NCBI GenBank assembly: GCA_033344775.1
Contig: JAWPMT010000005.1
Coordinates: 620,001 to 684,000 of the forward strand
Reading direction: 5' to 3'
Origin: Cytophagales bacterium
GTDB taxonomy: Bacteria; Bacteroidota; Bacteroidia; Cytophagales; Cyclobacteriaceae
Length of the DNA: 64,000 nt
The first letter of the stretch is position 1. Every line of letters begins with the position of its first letter. Of the stretch, positions 8,617 to 16,647 are shown in pieces. A program made the translations under genes and the position numbers. The notes under the pieces are model-generated. The model was not told where the DNA came from. It saw only the letters and a program-made list of their open reading frames with translations, and did no database searches.

Positions 8617-10095
8617 CTACTCCGCGGATTCGAGCGCTACCTCTTTCTGTTTCTCCGCAACTGCAGCGCGCTCACAATCAGAAATATCTGTTAGTTTCTT
8701 GAGCATACCCGGAAAGACGAATTCATGCAATGGAAGTACTGCATACCAATAAAACCGGCCCATGAGCCCTCTTGGACGGAAAGTAGCGGTCATCACCAGT
8801 TCCTCGCCTTCCATACGGAATTCCAACCAGGCCTCTCCTGGTAATCGCATTTCAGCAAATAACAACAGACGTCCCTCTTCCTTATTGGCATAAAGAACCC
8901 GCCAAAAATCCAACGCATCTCCAACATGTAAAGAATGCTCACTGCTACGGCCTCTTCTCAGGCCTACGCCTCCAAGCACCTTGTCCATGAACCCTCTTAG
9001 TCTCCAAAGTAAATTGGCATGGTACCATCCGGTTTTTCCTCCTAGATGCCAGACTTTCTCAATCGTGGTTTCTTTATCGATGTAAGTCCTTCTCCTTTGA
9101 TCCTTGAAACAACCGTAAGTCGGAACCTGAATAAAATCTGAAATATCGAAATTCAATCGTCCGCTAACCTGTGAATCCTTCCATGAAGAAAGGTCTTCTT
9201 GAGAAAGTTGATCAAATGTCTGGCGAATGGCTTCTTCGTAACCGATGGGTTTGATCCCTAAAATGTTGCAAAGCTCATTATCACGGCAAATCACTTCTAC
9301 GTTCATACTATTGACTAAGGCCACGGCCAGATTGTAGGATGTAGAAGTAACGAAATAAAGCCAATATGAAGACAATCTCGGCGTGATCACTGGAAGTGTA
9401 ATGATCGATCGGTTGAGTCCTCTGATCTTCGCAAAAGTGAGTAACATCTCTTTGTACGAGAGGACATCAGGCCCACCTATATCAAAATTGCGTCCGTAAG
9501 TTTCTTCGTGAAGGAAGGTCTCAGAAAGCAGGGTAATGACGTCATTAATACCAATAGGCTGAGATTTGGTACGCAGCCATTTCGGAGTTACCATCACCGG
9601 AAGTTTCTCTACCAGGTCTCTGATGATCTCGAAACTTGCACTACCGGAACCAATAATAATCCCTGCTCGAAGTGTCGTAAAATGGTATTTCCCCTGACTA
9701 AGTACTTCTTCTACTTTTTTCCGGGACGCTAAATGTCGGGACAGGTCCTCTTCATTGGCAATCCCACTGAGATAGATCACATGTCTTACCTCTGTTGCAT
9801 CCATCGCCCGACGAAAGTTCTTTGCCGACTGTTCTTCCAGGCTGATATAATTACGAGAGGCGGACATGGAGTGTACCAGATAGTACGCTCCATCAATGTC
9901 TTTGGGGATGTTTTCTAGCGTTGCAGCATCCAAAAGGTCCAGTTTGATTACTTCTACCCGGTCTTTCACCAGATCAGGAATCACCAATCTTGCAGGGTCC
10001 CGAACGGCACAAATAACCGTGTGTCCTTTACTCGCAAGGACGGTCATTAATCTTTTACCGATGTAACCTGTGGCTCCTGTAAGGAGAATTCTCAT
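8617..10095 (-). CDS. SDR-family NAD(P)-binding protein with C-terminal DUF2867
   Basis: A 492-residue two-domain protein. The N-terminal Rossmann fold opens with MRILLTGATGYIGKRL (dinucleotide-binding GATGYIG) and runs to about 300 as an atypical NAD(P)H-binding short-chain reductase. The C-terminal half matches the DUF2867 arrangement (WHLGGKTGWYHANLLWRLRG, then MGRFYWYAVLPLHEFVFPGML). The fusion is known in many bacteria but its substrate is not. An upstream start at 10134 would add 13 residues ahead of the conserved MRILLTG, so ATG 10095 is preferred. It is transcribed divergently from fabI. Confidence 0.85.
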   Translation of the reverse strand: MRILLTGATGYIGKRLMTVLASKGHTVICAVRDPARLVIPDLVKDRVEVIKLDLLDAATLENIPKDIDGAYYLVHSMSASRNYISLEEQSAKNFRRAMDATEVRHVIYLSGIANEEDLSRHLASRKKVEEVLSQGKYHFTTLRAGIIIGSGSASFEIIRDLVEKLPVMVTPKWLRTKSQPIGINDVITLLSETFLHEETYGRNFDIGGPDVLSYKEMLLTFAKIRGLNRSIITLPVITPRLSSYWLYFVTSTSYNLAVALVNSMNVEVICRDNELCNILGIKPIGYEEAIRQTFDQLSQEDLSSWKDSQVSGRLNFDISDFIQVPTYGCFKDQRRRTYIDKETTIEKVWHLGGKTGWYHANLLWRLRGFMDKVLGGVGLRRGRSSEHSLHVGDALDFWRVLYANKEEGRLLLFAEMRLPGEAWLEFRMEGEELVMTATFRPRGLMGRFYWYAVLPLHEFVFPGMLKKLTDISDCERAAVAEKQKEVALESAE

Positions 10096-10277
10096 CTTGG
10101 ACGTTTCCAAGTTCCAACTAATTGGTAGCATCATTGTTCAGGAAGGAAGAAAAAATATCAAAAAAATGGATAAAAAAAGTACCTGAATTTAACACTTATT
10201 TTGGTTTGTGACGGTAGTCTTACTATCACTGAAGAACGGAATGCTTCATTATTAGCACCAAGTCAAGGGACATTCCC

Positions 10278-10285
10278 TATTTTTG
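10278..10285 (+). promoter_or_regulatory. Putative -7 element of fabI promoter
   Basis: TATTTTTG exactly matches the Bacteroidota TAnnTTTG -7 element and lies 28 bases ahead of the fabI ATG. No convincing TTTG is found 17-20 bases further upstream, so the assignment is tentative. Confidence 0.35.
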
Positions 10286-10313
10286 CGGCCTTATTAATGA
10301 GCAATTTTTCACG

Positions 10314-11126
10314 ATGACCTATAACCTACTGAAAGGAAAAAGAGGGATCATATTTGGCGCCCTCGACGAGAATTCAATTGCCTGGAAAGTAGCCGAAAGA
10401 GCCTACGAAGAAGGAGCAAAATTCACACTAACCAATGCACCTATCGCCATGCGAATGGGTGAGATCCAAAAGCTCGCTGAAAAATGCGAAACAGAAGTCA
10501 TTCCAGCAGATGCGACTTCCGTAGAAGATCTGGAAAACCTGTACGCAAAATCGAAAGAGCTTCTAGGTGGAAACTTCGACTTCATTCTTCATGCCATTGG
10601 CATGAGCCCAAATGTGCGAAAGAAAAAGGAATATGGTAATCTGAACTACGATTGGTTCATGAAAACCCTCGATGTATCTGCTGTTTCTTTCCACAAGACC
10701 ATGCAGGTGGCGGAAAAAATGGACATCATGAACGAATGGGGATCCATCCTTGGACTCTCCTACATCGCTGCGCAGCGTACCTTCCCTGATTATTCGGATA
10801 TGGCACAGGCCAAGGCCATGCTGGAATCTATTGCCAGAAGCTATGGCTACCGATTTGGAAAATCGAAAAAAGTACGCGTCAATACCATCAGCCAGTCGCC
10901 TACCATGACTACTGCAGGTTCTGGTGTCCCAGGATTCGATGTATTCTTCAACTACGCAGATAAAATGTCACCACTGGGCAACGCAGATGCAGTAAGTTGT
11001 GCGGATTACTGTTTGATGATGTTCTCTGATTTCACCAGAATGGTGACTATGCAGAACCTCATGCATGATGGAGGATTCTCTACCTCAGGAATTACCGAAA
11101 ATATTGTTGAGGAACTTTCGAAGTAG
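10314..11126 (+). CDS. fabI: Enoyl-ACP reductase (NADH)
   Basis: Reduces trans-2-enoyl-ACP in the last step of each fatty-acid elongation cycle; it is the triclosan-target family. The 270-residue protein has the FabI nucleotide-binding start GKRGIIFGALDENSIAWKVA and LHAIGMSPN. The catalytic residues are Tyr150, Tyr160 and Lys167 in LSYIAAQRTFPDYSDMAQAK, equivalent to Y146/Y156/K163 of the E. coli enzyme. Length is close to the family norm (about 262-270). The stop is followed within about 20 bases by the repeat-flanked S23-type gene, so the cassette sits directly downstream. Confidence 0.96.
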   Translation: MTYNLLKGKRGIIFGALDENSIAWKVAERAYEEGAKFTLTNAPIAMRMGEIQKLAEKCETEVIPADATSVEDLENLYAKSKELLGGNFDFILHAIGMSPNVRKKKEYGNLNYDWFMKTLDVSAVSFHKTMQVAEKMDIMNEWGSILGLSYIAAQRTFPDYSDMAQAKAMLESIARSYGYRFGKSKKVRVNTISQSPTMTTAGSGVPGFDVFFNYADKMSPLGNADAVSCADYCLMMFSDFTRMVTMQNLMHDGGFSTSGITENIVEELSK

Positions 11127-11145
11127 ACTATCGTCGATAGACTTT

Positions 11146-11165
11146 TAGTCGATGGTTAATTAGTC
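11146..11165 (+). repeat. Left inverted repeat of S23 cassette
   Basis: A 20-base unit beginning TAGTCGATGGT. Its reverse complement recurs at 11583-11602 with 18 of 20 positions identical. Related short copies lie nearby: CTATCG-T-CGATAG at about 11128-11140, TAGTCGACAG at 11161-11170 and TAGTCGATAG at about 11193-11202. Together they form a cluster of TAGTCGA-type words between the fabI stop and the four-helix-bundle gene. Confidence 0.75.
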
Positions 11166-11210
11166 GACAGTTAGCAGATATTACATCCTTTTTTAGTCGA
11201 TAGTTTAAAT

Positions 11211-11567
11211 ATGGGATTCAAATTTGAGGAACTGAAAGTTTGGCAAAAGGCTATTGATTTGACAGCCGATGTTAACACAGCAATCAAAAAATTCCCTGTG
11301 GATGAAAGATATGTCCTTTCTCCCCAGATGCAAAGGGTGACAGATTCGATCGCGCTGAACATTGCTGAAGGATCAACTGGACAATCAAACAAGGAGTTTG
11401 CGAGATTTCTTGGGATCGCCTTAAGATCAGGAATTGTAGTTGTAAGTTATTTGCACATCGCGCAACGCAGGACTATCATTGATCAACAAGATTTCAATCG
11501 ATTTTACAATGCGTGGACAGAAATAAGCAAAATGATTCAGTCCCTACGTAGGACCTTAAGGCCTTAG
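11211..11567 (+). CDS. Four helix bundle protein (23S rRNA intervening-sequence / S23 family)
   Basis: A 118-residue all-helical protein matching the S23/IVS four-helix-bundle family. It starts FKFEELKVWQKAIDL, has the conserved SIALNIAEGSTGQSNKEFARFLGIALRS, and ends with a long helix (FYNAWTEISKMIQSLRRTL). Members were first seen encoded in intervening sequences of 23S rRNA and are related to the avd accessory protein of diversity-generating retroelements. Their cellular function is unknown, and no reverse transcriptase is nearby. The gene is bracketed by inverted repeats (11146-11165 and 11583-11602) and separates fabI from ispE, so it looks like a recently inserted passenger unit. Confidence 0.9.
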   Translation: MGFKFEELKVWQKAIDLTADVNTAIKKFPVDERYVLSPQMQRVTDSIALNIAEGSTGQSNKEFARFLGIALRSGIVVVSYLHIAQRRTIIDQQDFNRFYNAWTEISKMIQSLRRTLRP

Positions 11568-11582
11568 AGCTATCGACTGAGA

Positions 11583-11602
11583 GACTAAATGACCATCGAC
11601 TA
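11583..11602 (-). repeat. Right inverted repeat of S23 cassette
   Basis: Reverse complement (18 of 20 positions) of the unit at 11146-11165. A further CTATCGACT word lies at about 11571-11579, matching in inverted sense the TAGTCGATAG copy just left of the gene. The repeat ends exactly one base before the ATG of ispE (11603), so the insertion defines the whole ispE leader. Confidence 0.75.
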
Positions 11603-12403
11603 ATGATCTCTTTCCCCAACGCCAAGATCAATCTTGGATTGAACGTAACAAATAAACGGCAGGACGGATACCACGAAATCCAGTCCTGCTTGTTTCCTAT
11701 CCCTCTCCGGGACATCCTGGAAATCATTCCAGCAGATACATTTTCATTCAAACAAACCGGGCTTGAAATTCCTGACAATGGAGCCAATAACCTCTGTGTC
11801 CAGGCCTATGAATTACTTAAATCAGCGCATGACCTGCCACCAGTGGCCATACATCTTCACAAAGTCATCCCAATGGGTGCGGGATTGGGTGGTGGGTCAG
11901 CCGATTGTGCATTCACTCTGAAACTACTGAATGATATTTTTACTTTAGGCCTTAATTCTGGTGAATTAGAAGGCTATGCCGCACAACTAGGAAGTGATTG
12001 TCCTTTCTTTATCAAGAATATCCCGGCCCTGGCTACGGGTACTGGCACGACCTTAGCACCTTTTCATGTGGACCTATCAGCCTTTCACATCGCACTGATT
12101 TTCCCTGGTGTACACATTGGCACCAAAGAAGCTTACGCAGGTCTTACACCAAAACAACCCGACAATATATTGGAAGCGACCATAGGCGGGAATATTAAAC
12201 ATTGGCAGCAACAACTGGTGAATGATTTTCAACCAGCAGCGGCTAATAACCACGAAAACATCAGGAAGGCGCTTGAAACCATGGGGCAAGCTGACGCGAT
12301 ATATTACGCCATGACAGGATCAGGATCGACTGTTTATGGCCTTTTTGATCACCTGCCAGATTCAGCAACTTTTGATTTTACAGGATCGCTCGACGATCTA
12401 TGA
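11603..12403 (+). CDS. ispE: 4-diphosphocytidyl-2-C-methyl-D-erythritol kinase
   Basis: Phosphorylates CDP-methylerythritol in the MEP pathway of isoprenoid synthesis. It is a 266-residue GHMP kinase with FPNAKINLGLNV at the N-terminus (catalytic Lys8), the ATP-binding loop IPMGAGLGGGSAD (about 89-101) and catalytic Asp132 in LGSDCPFF. The C-terminal glycine motif AMTGSGSTVYG is also present. Length is slightly short but normal for Bacteroidota. The ATG directly abuts the right repeat of the S23 cassette. The 3' end overlaps the convergent Crp-family gene by 6 bases. Confidence 0.95.
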   Translation: MISFPNAKINLGLNVTNKRQDGYHEIQSCLFPIPLRDILEIIPADTFSFKQTGLEIPDNGANNLCVQAYELLKSAHDLPPVAIHLHKVIPMGAGLGGGSADCAFTLKLLNDIFTLGLNSGELEGYAAQLGSDCPFFIKNIPALATGTGTTLAPFHVDLSAFHIALIFPGVHIGTKEAYAGLTPKQPDNILEATIGGNIKHWQQQLVNDFQPAAANNHENIRKALETMGQADAIYYAMTGSGSTVYGLFDHLPDSATFDFTGSLDDL

Positions 12404-13105
12404 TTCAGACTGTTGCTCACTCAATTCACGGAGCTTATCCATGTCCCTGATCAAGATTCGCCGCCGATCAAAATTGATGAAATTCTGATCTCGCAACTCA
12501 TTAAAAACAGTCGTTACCGTTTGTCTTGAGGTTCCGGTGAGCCTGGAAATGTCTTTGTGGGTGTAGTGGTTCTTGATCATGGTCTCGAATCCAACTTTCT
12601 TTCCGCGTTCGTCTCCCATTTCTAAAAGGAATTCGATCACACGGGTCTTGGAATCTTTAAAAACCATCGATTCGACTTTGCGTTCCACTTTTCTGAATTT
12701 TAAGCCAATGACCTTGATGATCGCAAAATTCAGCTCTTCATTTTCCTTCATCAACAACTTCAGGTCATCGATGGTCAATGGACAAATGGTGGTCGTATGG
12801 TCCAGGGCTTTGGCAAACTCCTTGGTTTTGGTTTCACCCGCTATGGCCAATTCTCCGAAGATTTCCCCACGGCTTAGGATCGCTTTGACGACCTCTTCAC
12901 CATCTGGCGTGTACGACCCTAATTTCACTCGTCCATCAGAAATCAGAAATACATGCTTGTTGGGCTCATCTGGCATATAGATGTAGTCACCCTTTTTGTA
13001 GCGTCGAAACTCATGCTTCTCCGCCATCTCCTTTACCCGGTGTGGGCAAAAAATGTTGTATAAATCTACCTCCTCGAAAAACCAAAAATTCGACTCCTGA
13101 CTCAC
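12398..13105 (-). CDS. Crp/Fnr-family transcriptional regulator
   Basis: A 235-residue regulator. A cyclic-nucleotide-binding beta-roll covers about 15-130 (HVFLISDGRVKLGSYTPDGEEVVKAILSRGEIFGELAIAG). After a dimerisation helix comes a winged helix-turn-helix (about 165-225: HKDISRLTGTSRQTVTTVFNELRDQNFI). The PGEIFGE-like loop (RGEIFGELAIAG) lacks the Arg-Ser pair that binds cAMP in E. coli Crp, so the ligand is unknown. There are no Fnr-type N-terminal cysteines beyond one Cys. The start is GTG at 13105. It lies at the end of a leftward gene run, 65 bases after the PhnD-like gene. Confidence 0.92.
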   Translation of the reverse strand: MSQESNFWFFEEVDLYNIFCPHRVKEMAEKHEFRRYKKGDYIYMPDEPNKHVFLISDGRVKLGSYTPDGEEVVKAILSRGEIFGELAIAGETKTKEFAKALDHTTTICPLTIDDLKLLMKENEELNFAIIKVIGLKFRKVERKVESMVFKDSKTRVIEFLLEMGDERGKKVGFETMIKNHYTHKDISRLTGTSRQTVTTVFNELRDQNFINFDRRRILIRDMDKLRELSEQQSES

Positions 13106-13170
13106 TTGAGTTACTTTAAATTCTACTCAACTAAAATAACTGATTTTTTAAAAATGACCGTAGGCGACAA

Positions 13171-15006
13171 TTAAGACTTTCGAAGGATGTTCATAATCCT
13201 GCCGAATTCTTTCTCCGTGATTTTGCCGTCCACGATGATATCCTCGATCTCTTCTTTTTGTGCATCGGTCAATCTCACCTCCTGTGGAGTGATGCGATCC
13301 ATCAACATACTTACCTCCTCAATGCGATTGTTAAGGATCATGAATTGGTTTTCGTTGATCGTACCATTTTCAAACAAGCGACTGATCTGCTCTTTTTGCG
13401 CAATCACTCTTGCTTCAAACTTGAGGTGATCATCTAAGAAGTCCTTTAGCAATTCATTGGTTTGATAAAGAATAGTTTTAAAGCGTCTTTGCCGCCTTTT
13501 TGAGAATAGTCTACCAATAAGGGCCGAAATAATCGCAAAAACTACCCCCAGGATCAAGCCTAGTTTATCCCAATAGTCTTGTCGCCAAAACTTGGCGCTA
13601 AAAATGTTGTGACTGGGCGTTATTAAAATTTCCGAGCCATCATCCTGGATTTCCGCAGGCAAGTAAATGATCTTTAGTTGATCTCCCTTGGCCGCAGCAA
13701 GCTCCTTGAAATGAAGGTTTTTCTCGCTAATGGAGACTTGATCCTTTGAGATCTTTTCAGATTGGCCATTTGCCTGTACCCATTCAAACTCATAATGTCC
13801 AATATTAATGCCATCATCGGTTCCATAAGTCACGAACCATTCATCTTCTTTCTGCAGTAGTTCGGTTAGAATCGGTTGAACTTCGAGAAAATGCTGCATC
13901 ACAATCTTTGGTAAGGCCGACTTAACCGCTTGCAATGTGATATCTCCTTTTCCCGCCAATTGATCCTCTACTTCAACCTGGTAGTGAAATAGGTCTTCAA
14001 CAGCAAATAAGCTCACCTCAATTTTCAACGTATGCAGTGGGTCATCTTTTTTGAGATCAAAACGCCCCGATTGTTTGATTTCCTGTTCGATATCCGTTCT
14101 TAAAAGAGAAAGTATATCACCAGACTGACTTAGAATATCCTTCGTTTGATCACCTACGGTCATTGTGAGGTTGACATGAGGTTTCACCCTTACCTCTCTC
14201 AGGTACCGCCGCAAAGAATTGTAATAAGCTTCATTCTTAGCTCTCCAGGAATTGATTTTCAGCGGATTTGACTGAAAGAGTGCTCTGACAGAAGGGTCTT
14301 TGTCTGCTTCGAGCATAATGTCCTTTAACTGGTCCCTGACCGATTTTGTCAGTTGGGGAGAAAAAACATAGGCGTGATAAGGTATCTCGTAGGAAGTCAA
14401 TACATTAAAATCACTCAGTTGATGGGCCACTTTTGAAAATCCTGCCAGGTCAATGCCAATGGCATCCACTTCTCCCGCCACAAGTGCTTCGATTGCCTTA
14501 TCGTGACCCCCTAAAAACACGGACTGTTCTTCGGAGAGAGAAATATCATACTCTTCAAGAATACTTTTGGGCAAGTGGTATCCTGAAGTAGATGTAGGCT
14601 TCACGAAGCCCAATTGTTTATCCTGCAAATCTGTGATAGCCGCTACATTACTGGATTTGGTGGTTAAGATCGCACCTTTGTAATTCGTTTTTCCACCCAC
14701 CAAATGTGAAGCAAAAACTTCCAGTTCAGGAAAATCCGTCTTGGCAGCCAGGTATGGAAATACCGTAAACACGCCCACATCGAACTCCCCTTGATCCAAT
14801 CGATAACCTAGTTCTGACTCAGGCACCAAAGAAAACTCCAGTTCCAATTGTGATTTTTCCGCGACGTATTCAAACAATGGAGGATAGGTATCCAATACTT
14901 TTTGGTCTGTCTTGTATGGAATGACACCTACCTTCAATTGCTGTGCTTGTGCAATGACACAAAGCACCAAAACATTGATAAAAATCGAAATAAGCTTTGC
15001 TCTCAT
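13171..15006 (-). CDS. PhnD-like substrate-binding protein fused to membrane anchor and SHOCT-like tail
   Basis: A 611-residue protein. The signal peptide (1-21) is followed by a PhnD/phosphonate-type periplasmic binding domain (about 23-270: LKVGVIPYKTDQKV, GEFDVGVFTVFPYLAA, LGFVKPTSTSGYHLPKSIL, ALVAGEVDAIGID). A second, unrecognised extracytoplasmic region follows (about 280-470). One transmembrane helix (about 482-500, then RRQRR) leads to a cytoplasmic helical tail. The tail has two L-x-x-G-x-I-x-x-x-x-F motifs (541-562 and 587-608) resembling SHOCT domains. No ABC permease or ATPase is adjacent, so it is more likely a sensor or scaffold than a transporter subunit. Its ligand is unknown. 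Confidence 0.75.
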   Translation of the reverse strand: MRAKLISIFINVLVLCVIAQAQQLKVGVIPYKTDQKVLDTYPPLFEYVAEKSQLELEFSLVPESELGYRLDQGEFDVGVFTVFPYLAAKTDFPELEVFASHLVGGKTNYKGAILTTKSSNVAAITDLQDKQLGFVKPTSTSGYHLPKSILEEYDISLSEEQSVFLGGHDKAIEALVAGEVDAIGIDLAGFSKVAHQLSDFNVLTSYEIPYHAYVFSPQLTKSVRDQLKDIMLEADKDPSVRALFQSNPLKINSWRAKNEAYYNSLRRYLREVRVKPHVNLTMTVGDQTKDILSQSGDILSLLRTDIEQEIKQSGRFDLKKDDPLHTLKIEVSLFAVEDLFHYQVEVEDQLAGKGDITLQAVKSALPKIVMQHFLEVQPILTELLQKEDEWFVTYGTDDGINIGHYEFEWVQANGQSEKISKDQVSISEKNLHFKELAAAKGDQLKIIYLPAEIQDDGSEILITPSHNIFSAKFWRQDYWDKLGLILGVVFAIISALIGRLFSKRRQRRFKTILYQTNELLKDFLDDHLKFEARVIAQKEQISRLFENGTINENQFMILNNRIEEVSMLMDRITPQEVRLTDAQKEEIEDIIVDGKITEKEFGRIMNILRKS

Positions 15007-15044
15007 GTTTAACTCGGTACTAGCAGTGATTTACTGCGTTGATC

Positions 15045-15683
15045 TTATAAAGCTGAATGAGCCGCTCTCTTCACACCAGCAAGAATGACCAAACAGGCAA
15101 CGATCATCAATAAATGCGCCACATCATGATGGTTGAACCATATCGGATGTATGGAGAGATTCATAAGTCGGCCTACCGCAGTAAGAACGGAAATGACGAA
15201 ACCAAAAATGATCAGTTCACTACCCTTGACCAATTTCTTCCAATAACCATAAGCCTGCAACAACAAGACGGTCAACAAGGAAATAACAGTGGTGACCAGT
15301 ACCACTTCAAAGACACGGAACCAGAATAACGCAATGAAAAACAACACCAACTGTACCTTAACCATCCACATGCCTGTACCAGTCTTTTGTTTGGTCACTT
15401 GCTCGACGGAGGCGGTTTGGGTAAAATAAGCAGTCAATCCGGCAAATACCCACCCAAACAATTTCAACCACTGCACATCGTAACTGGAAAACAAGTGTGA
15501 AAAAATTCCGATGAATGTGGAAGCACCTAAAGTCAAAAAAAAGTATGACCAGGCACTGATTCCGTGCGTTGATGCCAGGCTTTTTGTTTGCCTGAAGGCA
15601 TAAAAACAGACCATGGCCAAAAGCAAATTTCCGAAAGCTGTGACTGGTTCAGACAAGATCAGCCCAAATAATTCGATTTCCAT
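15045..15683 (-). CDS. Multi-pass membrane protein, DUF6962-like
   Basis: A 212-residue protein with about seven predicted transmembrane helices, starting MEIELFGLILSEPVTAFGNLL. ATG 15683 was chosen; the longer reading begins at a TTG at 15710. It resembles DUF6962-type Bacteroidota membrane proteins, from memory of the family's C-terminal SIHPIWFNHHDVAHLLM region. A conserved-looking Ser/His pair in an early helix (STFIGIFSH) and an H-x3-H in the last (HDVAH) recall the metal site of CREST-superfamily membrane hydrolases (ceramidases, PAQR), but that relationship is inference. It sits in a leftward run between the EamA and PhnD-like genes. Confidence 0.6.
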   Translation of the reverse strand: MEIELFGLILSEPVTAFGNLLLAMVCFYAFRQTKSLASTHGISAWSYFFLTLGASTFIGIFSHLFSSYDVQWLKLFGWVFAGLTAYFTQTASVEQVTKQKTGTGMWMVKVQLVLFFIALFWFRVFEVVLVTTVISLLTVLLLQAYGYWKKLVKGSELIIFGFVISVLTAVGRLMNLSIHPIWFNHHDVAHLLMIVACLVILAGVKRAAHSAL

Positions 15684-15745
15684 CGTGGAGTAGTTGGTAG
15701 CGCCCCGCAATTTAATGCGTTGTGGTGACTTCTAAATTGATAAAG

Positions 15746-16642
15746 TCACGACAAATCAACGTTCTGAGAACGTTTTTCCATATGACGCTGAATTGGTGGA
15801 TAAATAAGTACAGAAATCAGGATAATCCCGGTACCGAAGTAAAAAGATGAACTCATTTTCTCGGAAGCACCGAAAATCAAAAGCGCCAGAATAATTCCGT
15901 AAACGGGCTCCAGATTGATGATCAGATTGATCGTAAAAGCCGATATCCTTCGCATCAATTCCACGCTGACCGTAAAGGCATAAACGGTACAAACCATGAC
16001 CAGCACAAACAGATATAGCCAATCCATGCCTTGTGGAATCAAAAGCAATGTTGCCTCGAAATTGATATGATAAACTGGAAGAAACAACAAGATGGCCAAT
16101 GCCGCAAATCCCATCTCATAAAAAGAAATGGTCACCGGATCATTTCCTTTGACCACATGCCCGTTGATTACCGTAAAAAAGGCAGAAAGTATGGCAGCAG
16201 CTACCGCGACAGCAAACCCAAGTCCATATTGGAAATCGTCCTGAATGATGACAAGCATGCCTAAAAATCCTAGCCCACCAATCATCAGCTCATAAGGCTT
16301 GACACGCTTGTTCATCGACAAAGGTTCCACCAGACCCGTCCAGATCGCCGTTGTGGCCATTCCTGCCAGACAAACAGAGACATTGGACAACTGTGCGGCC
16401 AGGAAAAATAGGATCCAATGAGCGCCAATCAAGACTCCTGCTGCTGCTATCAACGCATTATTCCTGACTCCATTTATCTTGTAAGTTCGCCTGGTATATG
16501 CAATCACTACCAGCAGACCAATCGCCGCGAAAAACGTCCTCAATAGCACTAACTCTACCGCTGGTATCGAAATCAACTTGCCCAGTATGGCAGTAAACCC
16601 CCAGAGCAATACAATGAAATGCAGTTTAAGAAAGTCGCGCAT
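15746..16642 (-). CDS. EamA-family (drug/metabolite) transporter
   Basis: A 298-residue inner-membrane protein with ten hydrophobic helices in two repeated EamA halves (about 8-135 and 150-285), the usual 10-TM DMT architecture. The N-terminus LHFIVLLWGFTAILGKLISIPA and GAHWILFFLAAQLSNVSVCLAGMATTAIWTGLVEPL are typical. The substrate cannot be told from sequence. ATG 16642 is chosen because it lies five bases after the lptG stop and begins the first helix directly; the longer reading (16711) would overlap lptG. Confidence 0.88.
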   Translation of the reverse strand: MRDFLKLHFIVLLWGFTAILGKLISIPAVELVLLRTFFAAIGLLVVIAYTRRTYKINGVRNNALIAAAGVLIGAHWILFFLAAQLSNVSVCLAGMATTAIWTGLVEPLSMNKRVKPYELMIGGLGFLGMLVIIQDDFQYGLGFAVAVAAAILSAFFTVINGHVVKGNDPVTISFYEMGFAALAILLFLPVYHINFEATLLLIPQGMDWLYLFVLVMVCTVYAFTVSVELMRRISAFTINLIINLEPVYGIILALLIFGASEKMSSSFYFGTGIILISVLIYPPIQRHMEKRSQNVDLS

Positions 16643-16647
16643 CGAAC

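Noticed and set aside
11211-11567. Diversity-generating retroelement (avd-like accessory gene)
   Set aside because: No reverse transcriptase, template repeat or variable-repeat target gene is found nearby; the S23-type family explains the protein.
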